From an uncultured Paraglaciecola sp. (GTDB lineage Bacteria > Pseudomonadota > Gammaproteobacteria > Enterobacterales > Alteromonadaceae), in the NCBI RefSeq assembly GCF_913020055.1, contig NZ_CAJWCF010000003.1, positions 1-64,000 of the forward strand: DNA of 64,000 nucleotides, in the 5' to 3' direction. Positions 59,082 to 64,000 of the stretch are shown here, one piece after another. The notes below the pieces were generated by a model that ran no database searches, was not told the DNA's origin, and saw only the letters and a program-made list of their open reading frames with translations. The translations under genes and the position numbers were made by a program. The first letter of the stretch is position 1. Every line of letters begins with the position of its first letter.

Positions 59082-61427
59082 ATGACTAAAAAGACCTCAG
59101 TTGATCCATGGGCGATCCGTATTGCGCAATTTATCAATCGTTTTGGTGCAGTTAAGACCAGCGTTTTATTCGTTGCAGTTACTTTGATGTTCACCTTCAC
59201 AGGCACGTATTTTCTTAGAATTATTGTCAGTGACCAAGCCCACACTGAAGACTTCTTTATTGCCGTCGTATTAACTTTACTCAGCGCACCTTGGGTGTTG
59301 TGGTTTTTTAGTGAGTTAGTTAAACAACTGGAACGCTCAAGAGAAAGTCTAGCAGAGGCTGTGATTCAGCTCGAACATCTTCGAGCTGAAGATGAGTTAC
59401 TTAACCGCACTTTGCAAAATAATATCAAGCAACTTAATCATGAAATAGAGCAGCGTAAAAATGCTCAATTAGAGCGAGAAAGTGTATTTGCAGATTTAGA
59501 GCGTGAAATCACCGAAAAATCTGACAAAGAACAGCAGGCATTGCGTCTGTCTACTTTGTTGCGGTCCATAATTGATGCCTCACCAGACTTAATTTATTAC
59601 CGAAATGAAGAAGGACAGTTTGCCGGCTGTAACCGTGTTGCTGAGCAAATGACCGGTAAAACCGAACAAGAGTTAATTGGCTTAACACCACATCAAGTGT
59701 ATGACGAAGAACTCGCTCGACAAGTGGTTGCCAGTGATCATGAAGTACTCGAAAACAACGTCAGTATTACCGAAGAGTTATGGTTACGCTTTGCCGACGG
59801 TCGTCGACGTTACTTTGAAATGCGCAAGGTTCCATTCTTTAGTGCTGACAATACTCGTCTTGGTCTACTAGCTTTTGGCCGAGATATCACCGAACGTAAA
59901 CAGGCAGAGAATGCAGTAACTAAAGCCAGCAAAGATAAAACAGCTTTTATTGCCACTATCAGTCATGAATTGCGTACACCGCTAAATGGCATTGTTGGCT
60001 TAAGCAGAATGTTACGCGACACTGATCTAACCAGTGAGCAGTTTGCCTGGGTCAGTACTATATACGCCAGTGGTATCACCTTAGGTAATATATTTAACGA
60101 TATTATTGACTTGGACAGGCTGGATAGAGACAGACTTGAATTATCACTAAAAACCGTATCAATTAAAGATTTCACTCAGGAGCTCAGCAGTATCATAGAG
60201 CTTTTAGCAGATGATAAAGACTTAACTTTTGTTGCACATATGGAAGAACCATTACCCGCTTTAGTAGAGGTAGATGGCACACGCTTGCGCCAAATTTTAT
60301 GGAACTTATTGTTTAATGCCGTCAAGTTCACGCAAAAAGGCACGGTATCATTAGAGGTAAAGGCTGAAAATATTGATGCTGAAACCTGCATGGTTACCTT
60401 TAAAGTATGTGACACAGGTGTGGGTATACCACAGCAAGATTTAGATAAAATTTTCGCTATGTATTATCAAGTTGACTCACCGGAACATCAAAGTGCAACA
60501 GGTACTGGTATTGGTCTGGCTATTTGCCAACAAATGGTATCTTTGATGGATGGAAAAATTAGTGTCAGCAGTGCAATAGGGGAAGGCACCTGTTTTACAG
60601 TTGACCTGCCTCTGGCGATCAGCAAAAAACCACTTCAAGTTGAAACACTAAAAGTGACTGGTTTACAAATATTGTTAGTGGAAGACATTGAGTTAAATGT
60701 GATGGTAGCTAAAGCATTATTGGAAAAACTCGGCCAATATGTTGATGTAGCTATGACAGGTAATGAAGCCATTACTATGGCACGTGACAAACAATATGAT
60801 TTAGTTTTATTGGATATTCAATTACCTGATATGAATGGTTTTGAGGTCGCCAATGTTCTGCACGAAGAGTCTTTGGTAGAACAAACCAGTATTGTGGCCT
60901 TAACCGCAAATGTGATTAAAACTCGTCAAGAATACCTTGATAACGGTATGGACGACGTCATTGCCAAACCGGTTAAAAAGAGTCGAATTATTGAAGTATT
61001 TAATAGTTTATTCTGCGAACAACCAAGCGTGCCTTATCAACCAGCCCCAGAGCCTAAAAAAGACCAACTGAATACTATTCTCGACTTAGAATTGTTACAA
61101 ATGTTGGTCGATACTATAGGCCATGAAATGGTGCGCACTAGCGTGAAAGTATTCCAAGAGAAAATGCCTGAATATCTGGAAATTTTGCAGATTAGTTTAA
61201 GTGCGAATGAAAAGGACGAAGTCTGTTCTCAAGCGCATAAAATCAAAGGCGCTGCTGGATCTGTTGGTTTATCTAGGGTGCAAAAAATTGCCAATGAAAT
61301 CCAGCAGGGTGACCATCCTGCATGGTGGCAAAATGTGCATGATTGGGTGGAGCAATTGAATCAGGCCGCTAGTCAGGATATGCAAAAATTAATTAACTGG
61401 TTGAGTCAGCAAGATATAGATGACTAA
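59082..61427 (+). CDS. arcB: aerobic respiration hybrid sensor kinase ArcB
   Basis: ArcB senses the redox state of the quinone pool and phosphorylates ArcA. The 781 residues have two membrane helices (about 25-49 and 57-79), a coiled coil (about 80-150), PAS (about 155-275), a histidine kinase with H295 (ISHELRTP), a receiver with D578 (LLDIQLPD) and an HPt domain with H719 (AHKIKGAAG). These sit three or fewer residues from E. coli H292, D576 and H717. Redox Cys180 corresponds to C183 (AGCNR), but the position of E. coli Cys241 is tyrosine (RRRYFEMRKVP). It lies beside gltBD as in E. coli. Confidence 0.94.
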   Translation: MTKKTSVDPWAIRIAQFINRFGAVKTSVLFVAVTLMFTFTGTYFLRIIVSDQAHTEDFFIAVVLTLLSAPWVLWFFSELVKQLERSRESLAEAVIQLEHLRAEDELLNRTLQNNIKQLNHEIEQRKNAQLERESVFADLEREITEKSDKEQQALRLSTLLRSIIDASPDLIYYRNEEGQFAGCNRVAEQMTGKTEQELIGLTPHQVYDEELARQVVASDHEVLENNVSITEELWLRFADGRRRYFEMRKVPFFSADNTRLGLLAFGRDITERKQAENAVTKASKDKTAFIATISHELRTPLNGIVGLSRMLRDTDLTSEQFAWVSTIYASGITLGNIFNDIIDLDRLDRDRLELSLKTVSIKDFTQELSSIIELLADDKDLTFVAHMEEPLPALVEVDGTRLRQILWNLLFNAVKFTQKGTVSLEVKAENIDAETCMVTFKVCDTGVGIPQQDLDKIFAMYYQVDSPEHQSATGTGIGLAICQQMVSLMDGKISVSSAIGEGTCFTVDLPLAISKKPLQVETLKVTGLQILLVEDIELNVMVAKALLEKLGQYVDVAMTGNEAITMARDKQYDLVLLDIQLPDMNGFEVANVLHEESLVEQTSIVALTANVIKTRQEYLDNGMDDVIAKPVKKSRIIEVFNSLFCEQPSVPYQPAPEPKKDQLNTILDLELLQMLVDTIGHEMVRTSVKVFQEKMPEYLEILQISLSANEKDEVCSQAHKIKGAAGSVGLSRVQKIANEIQQGDHPAWWQNVHDWVEQLNQAASQDMQKLINWLSQQDIDD

Positions 61428-61532
61428 AGCTATATTATTCTAGCTCTAAGCTAAAGCGAAGTGAGTTTATCAATAAAGATGATGTGGTTTTTATTGGTAA
61501 ATTTATCAATGCAAGTACCATATTAAGTCTTA

Positions 61533-61550
61533 GCCATTTAAATAAATGGC
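61533..61550. promoter_or_regulatory. palindromic operator candidate before galTK
   Basis: GCCATTTAAATAAATGGC is an 18-base inverted repeat (eight-base arms, two-base spacer) centred 33 bases before the galT start. It does not match the E. coli GalR operator. Its position suits a repressor site for galTK, but it could also be a leader hairpin. Confidence 0.45.
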
Positions 61551-61574
61551 AGAAAAAAATAGGTTGTAAAAGTA

Positions 61575-62624
61575 ATGTCAAAATTCGATCCGATTGATCA
61601 TTCTCACCGTCGTCGCAATCCCTTAACGGGTGATTGGGTATTAGTCTCCCCACATAGGGCGAAACGCCCTTGGCAAGGCCAAGTTGAAAAACCACAGCCA
61701 GCCGATACCCAAGCCCATGACCCAGAATGCTATTTATGTTCGGGCAATACTCGGATTAACGGTGAAGTAAATCCTACGTATGATGGCACATTTGTATTCA
61801 CTAATGACTTCGCAGCATTAATGCAAGATACTCCAGCGTCTGAGCAGTCGAATGATGATCTGTTTACACTTCAAGCTGCCAGAGGCACCAGCCGCGTTAT
61901 TTGTTTTTCCCCTGAGCACAATAAAACCTTACCTGAATTATCGTTACCCGCTTTAGAAGGGGTGATTGCTACATGGCAAGAACAAGTGGCTGATTTATCG
62001 AAAGATTATGTGTGGGTGCAAGTATTTGAAAATAAAGGCGCCGCTATGGGCTGTTCTAACCCACATCCGCATGGGCAAGTTTGGGCGAATGACTTTATTC
62101 CGAATGAAGTGGCTAAGGCCGAAACAAGCCAAAAAGCTTATTTTGATAAACATGCTAGTTCACTATTATTGGATTATGCACAAAAAGAATCAGCTGATGG
62201 TTCACGCATAGTGGTTGAAACCGAACATTGGATCGCTGTAGTGCCATATTGGGCGGCGTGGCCGTTTGAAACCTTGCTTATGCCTAAGTTCGCATGCGCT
62301 AGATTAACCGATGTTGATGCAGTCCAAAAAGCTGATTTAGCCATCGCAATTAAAAAACTCACAAGTCGATACGACAATTTGTTTCAATGTTCTTTCCCTT
62401 ACTCAATGGGCTGGCACGGCGCGCCGAATAACTTAGTCTCAACTGACCACTGGCAAGTTCATGCGCATTTTTATCCGCCTTTGTTGCGCTCAGCTACAGT
62501 GCGTAAATTTATGGTGGGTTATGAAATGATGGCAGAGCCGCAAAGGGATTTAACGCCAGAGCAGGCCGCGCAAAGATTACAAGCACTGAGTGATGTGCAT
62601 TACAACGAATCTAATGGAGCCTAA
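61575..62624 (+). CDS. galT: galactose-1-phosphate uridylyltransferase
   Basis: GalT swaps UMP between UDP-glucose and galactose-1-phosphate in the Leloir pathway. The 349-residue protein has zinc cysteines C52 and C55 (CYLCSGN) and the active-site NPHPHGQVW with H164 and nucleophile H166, as in E. coli. It is followed four bases later by galK, with no galE or galM nearby. The start is ATG. Confidence 0.97.
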   Translation: MSKFDPIDHSHRRRNPLTGDWVLVSPHRAKRPWQGQVEKPQPADTQAHDPECYLCSGNTRINGEVNPTYDGTFVFTNDFAALMQDTPASEQSNDDLFTLQAARGTSRVICFSPEHNKTLPELSLPALEGVIATWQEQVADLSKDYVWVQVFENKGAAMGCSNPHPHGQVWANDFIPNEVAKAETSQKAYFDKHASSLLLDYAQKESADGSRIVVETEHWIAVVPYWAAWPFETLLMPKFACARLTDVDAVQKADLAIAIKKLTSRYDNLFQCSFPYSMGWHGAPNNLVSTDHWQVHAHFYPPLLRSATVRKFMVGYEMMAEPQRDLTPEQAAQRLQALSDVHYNESNGA

Positions 62625-62628
62625 GTTT

Positions 62629-63807
62629 ATGTCTAACAATACGTCTAACATCTCGCAAAGTATGTTAACTGAACTTGATTCTGTTTTTACTCAAACATTT
62701 GGCAGCGCACCCACTCGTCATTTTCAAGCTCCGGGTAGGGTAAATCTAATTGGTGAACATACAGACTACAATGATGGTTTTGTTCTGCCTTGTGCTATTG
62801 ATTACCAAACATTAGTCGCAGTCACTCCTAGAGATGATATGACCATCTCAGTGGTGGCCGTTGATTACAGTAACCAACAAGATGAGTTTTCTGTTGATAG
62901 CGAAATTGAAGTTCACCCCACACAGCTGTGGAGTAACTATGTTCGTGGTGTGGTGAAACACCTACAACTTAGAGGGCATGTATTCAAAGGTGCTAATTTG
63001 GCTATTGCTGGAAATGTGCCACAAGGAGCAGGATTAAGTTCGTCTGCTTCCTTGGAAGTGGTTATAGGTGAAATTTTTCGTAGTTTATACAATTTGTCAC
63101 TTACAAAAGCTGAAGTGGCATTAAACGGTCAAGAAGCTGAAAATCAATTTGTCGGTTGTCAGTGCGGGATCATGGATCAAATGGTCAGTGCTTGTGGTTC
63201 AAAGCTCAACGCTTTGTTATTAGATTGTCGCTCGTTAGAAACCGAGCTTATCTCTATGCCAGAAGACTTGGCGGTGATGATCATCAACTCTAATGTAAAA
63301 CGTGGTTTAGTTGATAGCGAATACAATACCCGTCGCCTGCAATGTGAAGAAGCTGCGCGTATTTTGGGGCTAAAAGCGTTACGAGATATTAGTTTGCTAG
63401 AACTGCAAAATAATAAAGATAAACTGCCTGAGGTAGTTTACCGACGTGCTCATCATGTTGTATCCGATAGTGAACGTACCGTTTTAGCTGCACAAGCACT
63501 TAGAGCAAATGATGTAGTGCAATTATCACAATTAATGGCCCAGTCTCATGTTTCCATGCGTGATGATTTTGAAATCACCGTTCCGCCAATAGATTTTGCA
63601 GTGAAAATATTAACTGAATACCTTGGTGATAAAGGTGGTGTACGTATGACAGGTGGTGGTTTTGGTGGCTGTATGGTTGCTTTAATGCCACACGACATGG
63701 TGGAAGGTGCGAAGTTATTAATGGCTGAGCGTTACCAAACTGAAACGGGTTATAAAGAAACTATTTATATTTGCAGTGCTAGTGATGGGGCTGGTGAGTT
63801 TAGTTAA
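62629..63807 (+). CDS. galK: galactokinase
   Basis: GalK phosphorylates galactose at C1. The 392-residue GHMP kinase has the galactokinase signature [16 protein letters not shown] (about 35-50), the ATP loop [14 protein letters not shown] (about 130-143) and the C-terminal [11 protein letters not shown] motif. The ATG at 62629 has GGAG ten bases upstream; a longer in-frame start at 62590 overlaps galT and is rejected. It forms an operon with galT. Confidence 0.97.
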   Translation: MSNNTSNISQSMLTELDSVFTQTFGSAPTRHFQAPGRVNLIGEHTDYNDGFVLPCAIDYQTLVAVTPRDDMTISVVAVDYSNQQDEFSVDSEIEVHPTQLWSNYVRGVVKHLQLRGHVFKGANLAIAGNVPQGAGLSSSASLEVVIGEIFRSLYNLSLTKAEVALNGQEAENQFVGCQCGIMDQMVSACGSKLNALLLDCRSLETELISMPEDLAVMIINSNVKRGLVDSEYNTRRLQCEEAARILGLKALRDISLLELQNNKDKLPEVVYRRAHHVVSDSERTVLAAQALRANDVVQLSQLMAQSHVSMRDDFEITVPPIDFAVKILTEYLGDKGGVRMTGGGFGGCMVALMPHDMVEGAKLLMAERYQTETGYKETIYICSASDGAGEFS

Positions 63808-63813
63808 CCAGAG

Positions 63814-63848
63814 CTGGACGGTATGGCTTATACCGAGTTCAGTTTTTT
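63814..63848. terminator. probable terminator after galK
   Basis: CGGTAT (63819-63824) pairs with ATACCG (63830-63835) around a five-base loop, with imperfect pairing outside, followed a few bases later by a run of seven T residues at 63842-63848. It lies between converging galK and the transporter gene. Confidence 0.55.
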
Positions 63849-64000
63849 TGTTTCGCTAGGATCACCAACAAAATTCCACCTAATATGAAGCAGGCAGACA
63901 CTGCGAGATGAAAATCTATCGGTTCTGCTATTAACAACACACCACCTAGTGCAGCCCAAATAGGAACGGATAATTGGCTGGCTGCTGCAATGCTAGGTTT
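63839..64000 (-). CDS. EamA/DMT-family transporter, C-terminal fragment (cut by window end)
   Basis: The last 53 residues of a minus-strand membrane protein enter from the right edge and stop at 63839. They comprise two hydrophobic helices separated by a short acidic turn. SVPIWAALGGVLLIAEP followed by ILGGILLVIL is the typical end of the second EamA repeat of drug/metabolite exporters. The substrate cannot be told. The frame is open to the edge of the window. Confidence 0.75.
   Translation of the reverse strand, partial: KPSIAAASQLSVPIWAALGGVLLIAEPIDFHLAVSACFILGGILLVILAKQKN

Overview
The window looks like chromosomal DNA from a marine gammaproteobacterium of the Alteromonadales, most likely Alteromonadaceae (Glaciecola/Paraglaciecola/Alteromonas-like). 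The grounds are the enteric-type proteins (MetJ, a 284-residue RpoH, an ArcB with E. coli-like architecture beside gltBD, HtpX, a YiiD-like protein next to dtd) together with the large Oar-like TonB receptor, the DUF3300 and DUF2959 proteins, AT-rich spacers and many c-di-GMP proteins. The assignment is inferred from protein resemblance and was not searched. I see no rRNA, tRNA, insertion sequence, prophage or CRISPR array; this is mostly ordinary chromosomal backbone.

Layout. 0-3.3 kb: a minus-strand sulfur pair, a three-domain fusion (cysteine desulfurase, persulfide dioxygenase, rhodanese) followed by a TauE/SafE anion exporter. 3.5-4.8 kb: a TonB-like N-terminal protein and a STAS-like protein. 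5-6.7 kb: glnK-amtB behind a recognisable sigma-54/NtrC-type promoter. 6.8-11 kb: gamma-glutamyltransferase, htpX, DyP peroxidase, GFA-family protein. 11-21.8 kb, minus strand: adenylate cyclase, hemL, pyrB, GNAT, DUF3300, ribA, a GGDEF/EAL sensor and selO. 21.8-28.6 kb: cytochrome c, HD hydrolase, GST, divergent metJ/metF with MET boxes, a small lipoprotein operon, pip-dtd, and a GNAT-hotdog fusion. 28.7-33.6 kb: rpoH, two tandem EAL-HDOD proteins, and an aspartoacylase-like protein. 33.6-41.2 kb: AsnC regulator, anmK and an M23 peptidase divergent from tyrS; then a solute-binding protein, a periplasmic rhodanese, a CobD-like protein and mtnN. 41.3-44.7 kb: two duplicated transglutaminase-like/TPR lipoproteins and an M28 peptidase. 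44.7-52.6 kb: a udk-nupC-2OG-oxygenase operon, an Oar-like TonB receptor and a secreted EEP-family nuclease/phosphatase. 52.6-64 kb: gltBD, divergent arcB, galTK, and the C-terminal end of an EamA transporter.

Functional threads. Nitrogen: PII/AmtB and glutamate synthase. Sulfur: the fusion plus exporter, MetJ/MetF, MtnN and a rhodanese. Nucleosides: Udk, NupC and possibly the neighbouring oxygenase, receptor and nuclease. Signalling: one cyclase, one GGDEF/EAL protein, two EAL-HDOD proteins and ArcB.

The observation I would follow first is the sulfur fusion and exporter pair, which places cysteine desulfuration, persulfide oxidation and sulfur transfer on one polypeptide next to a likely sulfite exit route. 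Next are the udk-nupC-oxygenase operon and the ArcB that lacks the second redox cysteine.
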